A model generated the notes under the pieces. That model was not told the origin of the DNA. It was given only the letters and a program-made list of their open reading frames with translations, and searched no databases. A DNA stretch of 64,000 bases from Pirellulales bacterium (lineage in GTDB: Bacteria > Planctomycetota > Planctomycetia > Pirellulales > JAEUIK01), in contig JAIBBZ010000015.1 of assembly GCA_019694435.1 (NCBI GenBank), positions 60,147 to 124,146 of the forward strand. Direction: 5' to 3'. Below are positions 37,087 to 46,394 of this stretch, one piece after another (the first letter of the stretch is position 1; each line of letters opens with the position of its first letter). The position numbers and the translations under genes are program-made.

Positions 37087-37656
37087 TTACCCTGACATGC
37101 GTCGGGCGACGATGTCCGAGTGACGGTAAAGATGATAGAGCGTAAACGAGAGCATCTCACGCATGCTCAACCGGCCGATAAGCGGATGCAACAGTCGATA
37201 GCGGTCCAAGTCGGCATCTGGCCAACGATCGATTTCCGTAACCAGCGGCGGCACCACGCTGGTCCAGCGCGCGATTCGTCGTGCGCGCTCCGCAACGGGG
37301 TCTTTCGGAGCCGTGCCCTTCCTCGGAGTGAACGGACCTGCTCCGGCTCCCCGATTCAATACCGACTTGTACTTGTCGCGAATTTGTTCGTAGCTACGTG
37401 GGGGTGCCTTCGCCAGGCCGAACACGATTCGGGGGAGCAGCCGAGGCAACCTCAAGGACACGGTCACAATGTTGGTACTGAGGGCCAAATGCGACAGGTT
37501 CTGGGCAGGCGACCAGCCCCCATCTGCCGGGAAGGCAAAGAATATCTCCGGCCCGATGCGGTTCCAGAGGTCGGTTACCTGGCGATCGAGCTCTGTGAGC
37601 GACTGGCGCAATTCGGCGGTATTGGTCGGCGGCTTGGGTTCGGCAATCGTGATCAT
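37087..37656 (-). CDS. DinB-like superfamily protein
   Basis: About 189 residues from ATG 37656 (ATG 37668 is an alternative). The four-helix DinB fold is suggested by FPADGGWSPAQNLSHLALST near the first metal His, and MREMLSFTLYHLYRHSDIV near the C-terminus, with His residues that could bind a metal. DinB-like proteins include thiol-dependent enzymes and damage-induced proteins of unknown function. The gene stands alone between nadB and the giant membrane protein gene. Confidence 0.7.
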   Translation of the reverse strand: MITIAEPKPPTNTAELRQSLTELDRQVTDLWNRIGPEIFFAFPADGGWSPAQNLSHLALSTNIVTVSLRLPRLLPRIVFGLAKAPPRSYEQIRDKYKSVLNRGAGAGPFTPRKGTAPKDPVAERARRIARWTSVVPPLVTEIDRWPDADLDRYRLLHPLIGRLSMREMLSFTLYHLYRHSDIVARRMSG

Positions 37657-37729
37657 GAGGCACGGCATTCCCGCGAGGGCTCGATGACGGAGCCACAAGA
37701 ATACCAAGAGCGCCGATCCGACCCGAAAC

Positions 37730-40700
37730 CTACTTGCCGGACCGACGCCGCGAGGTGCCTTCGGTATAGGCCTCGTACTGCTCGGCATAGTCAGGCGGAG
37801 GCGCCGTGCGGCGCGAATCGCGCAGTTCCCGTAACGGGTCGCCGGCCGCCTGGCGGCCCGCGCGCTGAACGACGCGCGGACGCAGCCCTAGTCCTCGCAG
37901 GGCCTCGTTCAGCTTTTGCCGCGCCGCGTCGCCGTCCTGGCCTGCTTGTTTCGCGGCGCGTTTGAGCTCTTGCCAACGCTTCAAGAATCGTTCCAGGTCG
38001 TCGCGCGACCATTGCAACCGGTCGAGCAGGTCCTGGTCGGGTTGACCGTGCGCAAGCTGGTCGCGCAGGTGCTCCAGCGCCAGGTCCGTGGCCTGGCGCG
38101 CGTAATCCAGATTCGCTTGATCGTCGTCGCGCACCGGCGGAGTCGGGGTCGCGCTGTTGCCCGTGCCTTCGTGGCCGCCGGGGCCGCGTTGCTGCGGACC
38201 TTCGCCGGGGTTTTGCGCCGGCTGAGCGCCCGGGGCGCCGCTGCCCGGTGCGTTGCCGGGCGCGCCAGGCTGGTTGCCAGACTGGTCTGAAGTGCCCGAC
38301 GACGGACCGCCCGACTGGTCGCCCGAATTGCCGGCATCGCCCTGCCCGGCCCCTTCACCTTGGCCGCGTTGCTTCGGGCCCGACGAGTTTGAAGCGGAAC
38401 TGCCGGGCTGCTTGTCGCCGGCCTGGTCCGAAGTCTCGCCATTGCCCGAGCCGGGGGCTTGCGAGCTGCCTTCGTCGGCGGCCGTGTTCTGGCCTGCTCC
38501 GCCGGTGCCCGGCGAGTTGGCGTTTTGTCCAGCGCCTTGCTTGCCGCCGCCCGAGCGGTCACCTGCTTCGCCGCCTTCGGAATTCGATTCTTTTTCCGAG
38601 GTGCTGGGCGACGAGGCCTCGTTGGGCTTCTCGTTGCTCGAAGGCTGCTGCTGGCCACCGGGCTGCTTGTCGCGCGGCTTGCTGTTGCCTTGGGGTGAGG
38701 ACGCGCCGGACTGGTCTTGATTCGATTGGCCCGCGCCGGAGTTGCCCGATTGATGGTCCGGATCGCCGCCCGGCTCGTTCGCCTCGCGCGAGGCATTCGG
38801 GTCGGGCTTGGCCGGTTGCTTGCGCTGGTCGCCGCGTCCGGCCGATTGAGCGCCCTGGCCGGGCTTGGAGTTCTGGCTCGATTCGTCGCCGCCGGGGGTT
38901 TCCTGCTCGGCATCGCCGGCGGGGCGCGGATGGGCAGCCTCGTCCGAGGCGGCATCTTCGGCTGCGCCTTGATCGCCGGGCTGCGGCTGTTCGGTGCGGC
39001 CCGGCTGCTTGTCGCCTGCGCCGCCTTGTTTCCGTTCCGGCCGCCCGCCCGATGGTTCGCCCGGCGTGCCTTCGGCCGATTCACCCTCGGGCTGGCTGCC
39101 CGAGGTGTCGCCCGGTTGGGCACCAGCCGGCTTGCGTTGCGACGGCTGGTTGCCGCCGGCTTGATCGCTCGCAGGCGAACCGCCGTTCTGCGTCGAGTCG
39201 GGCGATCCGTCGCCCGAGTTGTCACCCTGCTGCTGACCGGACGACGCATCACCGCCCGACTGCGGTTCGCCGCCGCTCTGGTTGCCCGGCGACGATGGAT
39301 TGCCGCCCTGCTGCTTTGAACCCTGCTGCTTCGAGCCTTGCTGGCGATTGCCGCTGTTGTCGGGCTGGCCTTGTTCGCCGCCTGACGACGAATCGGGGTT
39401 CGACTCGGCGCTTTCCGGCGGCGGCGAAGACTGCTGTTGCTCGCCTTGGCCTGCGTTGCCCTCTTCGCCACCCGAAGGTTGATCGGCAGCCGAAGGCGGT
39501 TGCTGATCGGGCTGGTTCTCGGCGGGGGGCTGTTCGCCGCCAGAATTGTCGGGGGACTGCTCCTCGCGCGGCGGCGGTTGCCCGCCGTCGGGCTGCTGCT
39601 GTTCTTGCTTACGGGCGTGCTCGAGAATCTCTTGGAATGCATCGCCGGGTTCGGCGTCGGGATCGATGCGCTCGCCGGGCTGCTCGTCGTCGCGGGTGGC
39701 CTCGGCATCTTCCTCCGGTTGCTCGCCTTCGCCGGGCGGCTGGGGATCGGCGTCAGCTTCGCGCTGGCCAGCGCCCGGCTCGTCGGCCGAGGGTTCCTCT
39801 TGCGCGCCGCCCTCGGGGCGGGCTCGGTCGCGCTCGGCCGGGTCGACGACTGCCGGCTGCTTTTGCTGGGCAGGGTCGACCGGCGCCGTGACGTGCAGCC
39901 GCAGCTTGACCGTCGTCGCCTGGTTGGCCGCCGGAAGCTTGTTGTCGCGCGCCTCGGCAAACACCAAGGCCTCGTCGCCCGGCCGCAACCCCAGCGCCTC
40001 GGGGCGCAACACATACTGCCCGCGGAACTCGGCCGTGCCACGGGGCGAGGTTTCGGACAACAGCGCCTCGCGGGCGAGCGTTTGGCCATGCTTCTCGACA
40101 TAGAGCCACACGCTGCGCAGGGCAAAGTCCTTGTCGCGCGCGCTCACCGTCACCGGCGCTTCGCCGTTGACCGGGACATCGAACGATTCCTGCACCGGTT
40201 CGACGATCTCAATTTCCGGCGCCTGATCGGGCGTCACCTGGATGCGATGCCGGATGGGCCGCGGATTCTCGGCGCCCGCGGCGGTGACGAACCGCAACTG
40301 ATAGCTCTCGTGCTCGGGGCCGCCGCGGTCGGGCCGCAGCGCGAGCACCCATTCGGCGATCGCGGCCTTGTCGTTGTGCCGCATGTCGCTGTCGCGGTGG
40401 CCGTCGCAATCGAAGTCGATCGACGCCGAGGCGATCGATTCGTTGGCCCGGGCCGTCACCTTGATCTGCGTGCCTTCGAGCGCCGTCAGATCGCCCTGCC
40501 CTGCAACGCGCCGCACGCCCAGGCCCGTATAGTCGGGATAGTGATATTCGACTTCCTCGACGAGGATCGACGGGGCCATCAGCACTTCGATCTTGAAGGG
40601 CCCCACTTTGGCGTCGCCCGCCTGAATGCGGTAGCTGACGCTCTGCTGCAAACCGGCTCCGCCGCCGGGCAGTGCCGCCTGGTAGCGCAAGCTGCCTTTC

Positions 40701-41491
40701 GGCTGCTGCATGGCCAGGGGCTGATCGACGCTCCGCCCGTCGGCGGTGGTCAACAGCACGAGCACCGGTTCGCCGCTGCGCAGTCCCTGCACCACGGCCG
40801 AGACGTCGACCACGTCGTCGTGAAATGCCTGGATGTTGCCGGGACGCAAATCGTCGATCGTGACCCGCGTCGCCGCGCGCAACTGCGACCAGGGCATCAT
40901 CAACCGGCCGACCGAGCGGAGAGGATTCTTCGGCGACAGCAGCGTGTAGGCGCAGCACACGAACACCACGCCCAACAGGACGTAGCCCCAACGGACGATC
41001 CGCGAATGATCGACCGCCCCTTCCTGAGGTACCTGGCTGAGGTCGTTGGCCGCGCGGCTTTCGAGCGCTTCGTACACGACCGGCGACAACTCCTGCTGCT
41101 GCCCGCGCAACAGGAGAAAATTGATCAGGCTGTTCTTGAGCGACGGCCGATGTTCTTCGATTGCCTGCGCGGCGTAGACCGGGTTCACCTGGCGCCGCAC
41201 CAGCGGCACGATCCGGGTGACCGTCACGACGACCCAGCCGGAGACCAGGGCGAGAAAGAAGATCAGCCGCCCCCAGGCGTTCACGCCGCCGGGTACGAGC
41301 CATTGGTCGATCAACACGAAGACGAACAGGTAGGCCAGCGTGGCGACCGTGGCGGCCAGCAACACGCCGCCCAGCTCGATCGATTTCACCTGCCGGCGCG
41401 TGGCGCGAATGCGGGCATCGATCAGCCGCGCATAACGCTCGGCCGCGGTCGATTCGTCGCCCGAGGGTCGCACGGGGGTGACGGTCGCCAT
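37730..41491 (-). CDS. Giant membrane-anchored protein with long disordered Gln/Gly/Ser/Pro-rich region
   Basis: 1253 residues from ATG 41491 (GAGG eight bases upstream). Three hydrophobic helices in the first 190 residues (VLLAATVATLAYLFVFVLID, LIFFLALVSGWVVVTVTRI, WGYVLLGVVFVCCAYTLLSP) are followed by beta-rich, Ig-like stretches with a Ca-type loop (DFDCDGHRDSD). From about 560 to 1110 the sequence is almost entirely Gly, Gln, Ser, Pro, Asn, Asp and Glu. The last 140 residues are helical and charged. Similar Planctomycete proteins (DUF4175-like; once annotated as circumsporozoite-like) often sit near MoxR/von Willebrand genes, which are not in view here. A role at the cell envelope is inferred. 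Composition is consistent across all three codon positions. Confidence 0.7.
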   Translation of the reverse strand: MATVTPVRPSGDESTAAERYARLIDARIRATRRQVKSIELGGVLLAATVATLAYLFVFVLIDQWLVPGGVNAWGRLIFFLALVSGWVVVTVTRIVPLVRRQVNPVYAAQAIEEHRPSLKNSLINFLLLRGQQQELSPVVYEALESRAANDLSQVPQEGAVDHSRIVRWGYVLLGVVFVCCAYTLLSPKNPLRSVGRLMMPWSQLRAATRVTIDDLRPGNIQAFHDDVVDVSAVVQGLRSGEPVLVLLTTADGRSVDQPLAMQQPKGSLRYQAALPGGGAGLQQSVSYRIQAGDAKVGPFKIEVLMAPSILVEEVEYHYPDYTGLGVRRVAGQGDLTALEGTQIKVTARANESIASASIDFDCDGHRDSDMRHNDKAAIAEWVLALRPDRGGPEHESYQLRFVTAAGAENPRPIRHRIQVTPDQAPEIEIVEPVQESFDVPVNGEAPVTVSARDKDFALRSVWLYVEKHGQTLAREALLSETSPRGTAEFRGQYVLRPEALGLRPGDEALVFAEARDNKLPAANQATTVKLRLHVTAPVDPAQQKQPAVVDPAERDRARPEGGAQEEPSADEPGAGQREADADPQPPGEGEQPEEDAEATRDDEQPGERIDPDAEPGDAFQEILEHARKQEQQQPDGGQPPPREEQSPDNSGGEQPPAENQPDQQPPSAADQPSGGEEGNAGQGEQQQSSPPPESAESNPDSSSGGEQGQPDNSGNRQQGSKQQGSKQQGGNPSSPGNQSGGEPQSGGDASSGQQQGDNSGDGSPDSTQNGGSPASDQAGGNQPSQRKPAGAQPGDTSGSQPEGESAEGTPGEPSGGRPERKQGGAGDKQPGRTEQPQPGDQGAAEDAASDEAAHPRPAGDAEQETPGGDESSQNSKPGQGAQSAGRGDQRKQPAKPDPNASREANEPGGDPDHQSGNSGAGQSNQDQSGASSPQGNSKPRDKQPGGQQQPSSNEKPNEASSPSTSEKESNSEGGEAGDRSGGGKQGAGQNANSPGTGGAGQNTAADEGSSQAPGSGNGETSDQAGDKQPGSSASNSSGPKQRGQGEGAGQGDAGNSGDQSGGPSSGTSDQSGNQPGAPGNAPGSGAPGAQPAQNPGEGPQQRGPGGHEGTGNSATPTPPVRDDDQANLDYARQATDLALEHLRDQLAHGQPDQDLLDRLQWSRDDLERFLKRWQELKRAAKQAGQDGDAARQKLNEALRGLGLRPRVVQRAGRQAAGDPLRELRDSRRTAPPPDYAEQYEAYTEGTSRRRSGK

Positions 41492-42115
41492 CGCAATGCC
41501 TCTGTTCCGACGGCCCAGGCCCACGGCCCGGCCGGCAATTTGGGACGAGCGCCCAGACCGATTCGTTCCACGCCCAGCGGCGGTCTTTCAATTATAGCCG
41601 TTCAGGACCGTGGTTCTTCTCGGCCGTCGCTGCGGTTTGAATTGCCCGCTTCGTGTCAAAAGTCGCGAAAAAAACGAGTGAAAGCGATCGATTCCTGTTG
41701 ACATTGCCCGTACCCAAAGGTACAGTCAGTACCCGGCTTTTAAAGCTCGACGGCGCTTCAACTTATCGCTTTCTTCCGCGCACGGTCCGCTAATGCACGC
41801 CAGGTGAGTTGTTTGCGAATGTTGTCGTTCGCAACGCTCAACCGCTTCTCACGTTCCGGCGGTCCCGACTTGGATTCCGGGGGGCGCACTCCCCTGTGCA
41901 TCCGAGCTTGCCGGCCCTAAGCCGCGTAGCTCATTCGACGTTTGCCGTACCGACGCCGCGGTGCTTCCGCGAGTTCTTCCGGCCGTTCCTTTGCGAACGT
42001 GCTGAGAGTCTCGGGGCCAGGTCGCGCAGCAAACTCGAGTCGACCAGCCGCGGCTACCGCCGCCCGTCGGTTGTAGAAGCATGGCGTGCTCAACTTGATC
42101 AGGAGACTCACTCCC
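41492..42115. other. Promoter and long leader region of the PEP-CTERM gene
   Basis: About 620 bases without a convincing gene. It is less GC-rich around 41640-41800. It holds a good sigma-70-type promoter at 41698-41726, listed separately, and then about 390 bases of leader before the PEP-CTERM start. A small hairpin (GCGAA / TTCGC) occurs near 41815-41832. Translated frames in the leader look like chance. Confidence 0.5.
41698..41726 (+). promoter_or_regulatory. Sigma-70-type promoter upstream of the PEP-CTERM gene
   Basis: TTGACA (41698-41703), 17-base spacer, TACAGT (41721-41726, four of six matches to TATAAT). The perfect -35 and optimal spacing make this one of the clearest promoter-like elements in the window. 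GTACC/GGTAC around 41710-41722 forms a small inverted repeat in the spacer. Confidence 0.55.
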
Positions 42116-42862
42116 ATGCAGATGCGCTCCCTCACGCTTCCCACCTTCGGCTTGTTGCTTGCCGTTCTGGCAATGTCGCCAGGCACAGGCCTGGCCGCTG
42201 GCGAAATTCTCGTCGACGATTTCGCGCTTCCCGCCGATGCGGAAGGCGGAATCCTTGGCACCGACGTATCGGACCCGTTTTTCGGGGCCTACCTCGATCC
42301 CAGCCTGATGCATATTCTCGGCGGCGAACGCGAACTGTTGATTCAGACAAAGGGAGCAGGCACCCCCACGAGCTCGTTCTCGATCGGCGGTGGCAGTTTC
42401 TCGTTTACTTCGGGCGATCCCGGCGCCGCGGTCACGTTGATTTACGACGGCGATCTATTGCCCCCGCCTGGCACCCTCGACATCTCGAACCTTCAGGACC
42501 TACGGATCGACTTCGATTTCGTCTCGACGGGCGGCGCAGCCAGCGTGCCCATCGTCGTGTACTTCGAAAGCGCGGCGGGAAACATCGCGTTCCTCGGCGA
42601 ACTTACTTCGAACGATGCACCCTTCTCCTATTTCGCGACGAGCGGATCGTTCTCCGACGGTGGTACGTTCGATCCGACGGCGGTGGTCCACACCGTCATC
42701 GCGATCAATCCGGAAGGCATCCCCGGCCTTGAGTTCAGGCTTAACCGCATTGTCGAGATCGAAGCGGTCCCGGAACCTTCGTCGGTGGCGCTGGCCAGCA
42801 TCGGCTTGGGCCTGTTGACGATCGCCCACCGCCGGCGCGCGCTCAAACGGCACGAGCAATGA
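42116..42862 (+). CDS. PEP-CTERM sorted exoprotein, hypothetical
   Basis: 248 residues from ATG 42116; AGGAG lies ten bases upstream. The N-terminus is a signal peptide (TFGLLLAVLAMSPGTGLAAG). The body is a beta-rich, Gly/Ser/Asp-rich domain. The C-terminus has the PEP-CTERM sorting signal: VPEPSSVALASIGLGLLTIA followed by HRRRALKR. The motif is recognised by exosortase and an extracellular polysaccharide system. No exosortase gene is in this window. A promoter-like element lies about 390 bases upstream. Confidence 0.85.
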   Translation: MQMRSLTLPTFGLLLAVLAMSPGTGLAAGEILVDDFALPADAEGGILGTDVSDPFFGAYLDPSLMHILGGERELLIQTKGAGTPTSSFSIGGGSFSFTSGDPGAAVTLIYDGDLLPPPGTLDISNLQDLRIDFDFVSTGGAASVPIVVYFESAAGNIAFLGELTSNDAPFSYFATSGSFSDGGTFDPTAVVHTVIAINPEGIPGLEFRLNRIVEIEAVPEPSSVALASIGLGLLTIAHRRRALKRHEQ

Positions 42863-43054
42863 GCTTGTCGACCACTGCGCTGGCTGGGCTCGATCACCGC
42901 TTAGCTGCGCTGACCGATGCTTCTCGAAAGTTGGACCGTATCTTCGCGGCAGGTAAGCTGCCGAGTGCATGCCGAGACGATTGAAGGCCGCGGGAGACCG
43001 AATGTCGCCCAGCGAGCGGCTTGATTGCTATCCGTCGATCGAGGAGACGTATCG

Positions 43055-43513
43055 ATGCCCGACAAAACCGGAACGGTTCGGCTGCACCGCGTCTTCACCG
43101 CGCCGCCCGAGCGCGTCTATCGAGCCTTCCTTGAACCCGGTGCCCTGGCCAAGTGGCTGCCGCCCTATGGGTTCACCTGCGCCGTGCAGCACCTTGACGC
43201 CCGCGTCGGGGGGAAGTTCCGCATGTCGTTCACCAATTTTGGCACCGGCAGCAGCCATGCGTTCGGGGGCGAGTACCTGGAGCTCGTACCCCACGAGCGG
43301 ATTCGCTACACCGACAAGTTCGACGACCCCAACCTGCCGGGCGAAATCCAGGTGACGGTCCAGCTGAAACGAGTCAGTTGCGGCACCGAGGTCGAGATCG
43401 TCCAAGAAGGCATTCCCGCGGTGATTCCCCCAGAGGCTTGCTATCTCGGTTGGCAAGAGTCGCTGATGCAGCTCGCCACGCTTGTAAACCCGGAGATCCC
43501 CGACGGGGCGTGA
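43055..43513 (+). CDS. SRPBCC (AHSA1-like) domain protein
   Basis: 152 residues from ATG 43055 with GAGGAG eight bases upstream. The fold is of the AHSA1/START-like type: TVRLHRVFTAPPERVYRAFL at the start, then GALAKWLPPYGFTCAVQHLDA, GGEYLELVPHERIRYTDKFD and the C-terminal helix GWQESLMQLATLVNPEI. The family binds hydrophobic ligands in a helix-grip cavity. No partner is apparent; a methyltransferase gene follows after 86 bases. Confidence 0.85.
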   Translation: MPDKTGTVRLHRVFTAPPERVYRAFLEPGALAKWLPPYGFTCAVQHLDARVGGKFRMSFTNFGTGSSHAFGGEYLELVPHERIRYTDKFDDPNLPGEIQVTVQLKRVSCGTEVEIVQEGIPAVIPPEACYLGWQESLMQLATLVNPEIPDGA

Positions 43514-43599
43514 ATGCTTTCGCGATATCTATCTCGCGCAGGGGCGGCAGGAAACGCTCGAAGCCTTCAGCAGGCGGCTGATTCGGTCGAGCCAGTCTG

Positions 43600-44193
43600 A
43601 TGGACCGGTGGAACCATAACCTCCACTACCACGCTCGCATTCTCGCCGCGGCGCCGGCCGGTTGTGTCCGCGCACTCGATGTCGGCTGCGGCGAAGGGAC
43701 GCTCACGCGTGCGCTGCGTTCCGTCTCGGCGCACGTCGTGGGAATCGACGTCGACCTGCCATCGATCGAGCTGGCACGTGCCGAGGGCGGTGCAGGCATC
43801 GAGTACATCCACGGCGAATTCCTCGCGCATCGATTCGAGCCGGCGAGCTTCGATCTCGTCGCCTCGGTGGCCGCGCTGCATCACATGGACGCGGCAGCGG
43901 GCCTGACGCGGATGGCCAATCTCGTGCGGCCGGGCGGTACCCTTGTCGTCATCGGCTTGGCGCATTCGAGTCAGCCTGGCGATCTTGCGTTCGACGCCGC
44001 CGGTGCCCTGGCGACGCGCGTGCATCGACACCTCCTCCGCAAGCGTTACTGGGAGCATCCGGCGCCCAAGGTCTGGCCGCCGCCGCTCAGCTACGCCGAG
44101 GTGCGCAAGCTCGCTGCCCGTCTTCTGCCGGGCGTGGAATATCGCCGGCACGTGCTGTGGCGGTACTCGCTCGTATGGCGACGCGGCACCTGA
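43600..44193 (+). CDS. Class I SAM-dependent methyltransferase
   Basis: 197 residues from ATG 43600. SAM motif I is RALDVGCGEGTLTRAL (about 24-39), with GIDVDLPSIELARAE as motif II and FDLVASVAALHHMDAAAGLTR as motif IV. The C-terminal part (LSYAEVRKLAARLLPGVEYR) is typical of small-molecule or lipid methyltransferases. The substrate is unknown. The nearest genes are the SRPBCC protein and a dehydratase, so context does not help. Confidence 0.85.
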   Translation: MDRWNHNLHYHARILAAAPAGCVRALDVGCGEGTLTRALRSVSAHVVGIDVDLPSIELARAEGGAGIEYIHGEFLAHRFEPASFDLVASVAALHHMDAAAGLTRMANLVRPGGTLVVIGLAHSSQPGDLAFDAAGALATRVHRHLLRKRYWEHPAPKVWPPPLSYAEVRKLAARLLPGVEYRRHVLWRYSLVWRRGT

Positions 44194-44328
44194 CGTCGCG
44201 GCGCCGCCCGCCGTGGCGCGGCCTGAAGCCAAGCAGCCGCCCCATTTGCCCGGCCTTGCCCGGGGCAGGTAAGCTGCCGGGCGTGGACCTGCTCCCCTGC
44301 AATTGCCCTCCGAGAGGCCTGCTGCGCG

Positions 44329-45870
44329 ATGATTGCCCCGCCGAAAATGGATGTGGTCCTGATTCACCCGGCCGACAACGTGTGCGTCGCCGCGCGGGCC
44401 TTGGCCGACGGCGAACGGCTCGCGGCCGGCGGCGTCGACTTTGCCGTCCGCGGGGCGATCGGCCAGGGACACAAGGTGGCCCGGCAAGCGATCCGCCGCG
44501 GCGAACGGGTGATCAAATATGGCCAGACGATCGGATTTGCACAGACGGACATCGCCGCAGGCGACTGGGTCCATACCCACAACCTCGCGGCCGGCGAGTT
44601 CGAACGGGCCTACGAATATGCGACCGAGATCCCGCCCGACCCTGCGTCGATCGGCGACCGCACGTTTCAAGGCTACCGCCGGGCCGACGGTCGGGCCGGG
44701 ACGCGCAATTACCTGGCCGTGATCTCGACGGTCAACTGCTCGGCCACGGTGAGCAAGTACGTCGCTCAACGGTTCAATCGCGAGTTGCTCAAGCGGTTCC
44801 CGAATGTCGACGGCATCCTGCCCCTGGCCCACAAGGGCGGCTGCGGCATGCAGTACGACGGCGAAGATCATCACCAGCTCAACCGTGTGCTGGCCGGTTT
44901 TGCCCGGCACCCAAACGTCGGGGCCTACATTCTGATCGGCCTGGGCTGCGAGACCGGCACCACGATGCACCTGATCGAACACGAGCATCTGGTGCAGCTC
45001 GGCGCCCGGCCGACGCCGCCGCCGGTGCTGTCGATCCAGGAATGCGGCGGCACGAACCGCACGGTCGAGGCCGGCATTCGCCTGATCGAAGAACTGCTGC
45101 CGCGCGTCAACGACGTGCGCCGTGAGACGATTCCCGCCTCGGAGCTGGTGCTGGGCACCAACTGCGGCGGCTCCGACGGCAACTCGGGCGTCACGGCCAA
45201 CCCGGCCCTGGGCGTGGCGAGCGATTTGATCGTGGCCTGCGGCGGCACGTCGATCCTGGGCGAGACGACGGAGATCTACGGCGCCGAGCATCTGCTGACG
45301 CGCCGCGCCCGGTCGCGCGCGGTCGGCGAAAAGCTGATCGAGCGGATTCGCTGGTGGGAACAATACACGAGCCACTACGGCGTGAAGATCGACAACAACC
45401 CCTCGCCGGGCAACAAGGCGGGCGGCCTGACGACGATCTACGAAAAATCGCTGGGGGCCGTGGCCAAGGGAGGCTCGACCGCGCTGGCCGGCGTGTTCCA
45501 CTATGCCGAGCCGGTGACCAGCCGGGGCTTCGTGATCGTCGATACGCCCGGCTACGACCCGGTGAGCATGACGGGCATCGTGGCCAGCGGGGCGAACGTG
45601 GCCTGCTTCACGACGGGCCGCGGCAGTTGCTACGGCTGCAAGCCGACGCCGTCGATCAAGATCGCGACGAACACGCCGCTCTACGAGCGGATGGAAGAGG
45701 ACATGGACGTCAACGCCGGCGAGATCCTGTCCGGCAAGTCGGTGGCCGAGGTGGGCCGTGAGATCTTCGAGCTGATCCTCAAGGTGGCCAGCGGCCAGAA
45801 GACCAAGAGCGAGCTGCACGGCGTCGGCGAAGAGGAGTTCGTCCCCTGGTCGATCGGGCCGACGCTGTAG
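44329..45870 (+). CDS. UxaA/GarD-family sugar-acid dehydratase (altronate/galactarate type)
   Basis: 513 residues combining a SAF domain (about 1-90, DVVLIHPADNVCVAARALA) and the larger UxaA-type catalytic part: YRRADGRAGTRNYLAVIST, GILPLAHKGGCGMQYDGED, GTNCGGSDGNSGVTANPALG, DTPGYDPVSMTGIVASGANV and CFTTGRGSCYGCKPTPSIKI. Such enzymes dehydrate D-altronate or D-galactarate using Fe, in uronate and aldarate breakdown. The Cys motifs CGCGxQ and CxGC are kept as GGCGMQ and SCYGC. No uronate genes lie nearby. Starts at ATG 44329 or 44347 are both possible. Confidence 0.9.
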   Translation: MIAPPKMDVVLIHPADNVCVAARALADGERLAAGGVDFAVRGAIGQGHKVARQAIRRGERVIKYGQTIGFAQTDIAAGDWVHTHNLAAGEFERAYEYATEIPPDPASIGDRTFQGYRRADGRAGTRNYLAVISTVNCSATVSKYVAQRFNRELLKRFPNVDGILPLAHKGGCGMQYDGEDHHQLNRVLAGFARHPNVGAYILIGLGCETGTTMHLIEHEHLVQLGARPTPPPVLSIQECGGTNRTVEAGIRLIEELLPRVNDVRRETIPASELVLGTNCGGSDGNSGVTANPALGVASDLIVACGGTSILGETTEIYGAEHLLTRRARSRAVGEKLIERIRWWEQYTSHYGVKIDNNPSPGNKAGGLTTIYEKSLGAVAKGGSTALAGVFHYAEPVTSRGFVIVDTPGYDPVSMTGIVASGANVACFTTGRGSCYGCKPTPSIKIATNTPLYERMEEDMDVNAGEILSGKSVAEVGREIFELILKVASGQKTKSELHGVGEEEFVPWSIGPTL

Positions 45871-46008
45871 GTCGAGCCCTCTTTGCCGGGGCCCTCGCTG
45901 CATCTGCGCGCCATTTGCTCGCGTCGGCGGAAAACAGCGTTAAATTCGCGGTGAGTGGATCGCTTCGCGCCGATCATTGTTCATTCTTCATCGCGAGGGA
46001 GCCCCATC

Positions 46009-46347
46009 ATGCTGTACCGACAGGGAGACGTCTTCATCGAGGCCATTCCCGGGATTCCATCCGGGGCCTCACGCCTTGGTCACGCGGTGCTCGCCGAAGG
46101 CGAGCTGACCGGTCACCAGCACCGCGTCGAGGATCACGCGCCGGCCGAGGTCTACCAGCACCGAGGGCAGTCTTATCTGCGCGTGCTGACCGACGGTACG
46201 CGGATTGTCCACGACGAGCATGGCCCTCTCGTGCTCGATCGCGGAGATTACCACTTCTGGCGGCAACGCGAGTACGATCCCGGCGCGCCGCAGGCGCCCG
46301 GTGTATCGGTGGCGGGGTTGCCATCCGCGCGGCTCGTCTTCGACTAG
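46009..46347 (+). CDS. Small companion protein of the LRR/DUF6745-type gene
   Basis: 112 residues from ATG 46009 (GAGGGAG eight bases upstream). It begins MLYRQGDVFIEAIPGIPSGA, has GELTGHQHRVEDHAP and YLRVLTDGTRIVHDEHGPL in the middle, and ends VFD after a basic RQREYDPG motif. I recall this small family as occurring beside LRR/DUF6745-type genes in cyanobacteria, actinobacteria and Planctomycetes; that is from memory. It lies 47 bases before the LRR gene on the same strand, so they are likely co-transcribed. The many His residues (GHQHRVEDHAP, VYQHRG) could bind metal. The function is unknown. Confidence 0.75.
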   Translation: MLYRQGDVFIEAIPGIPSGASRLGHAVLAEGELTGHQHRVEDHAPAEVYQHRGQSYLRVLTDGTRIVHDEHGPLVLDRGDYHFWRQREYDPGAPQAPGVSVAGLPSARLVFD

Positions 46348-46394
46348 CGGACGAATCGGGCGGATTCTCGACTCACTCTCGCAGGGTTGCGACC

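Noticed and set aside
37981..41701. Long open frames in both orientations across the giant membrane protein gene
   Set aside because: They are Arg/Pro/Ala-rich translations of the low-complexity coding region. The in-frame protein with membrane helices and a ribosome binding site is the real gene.
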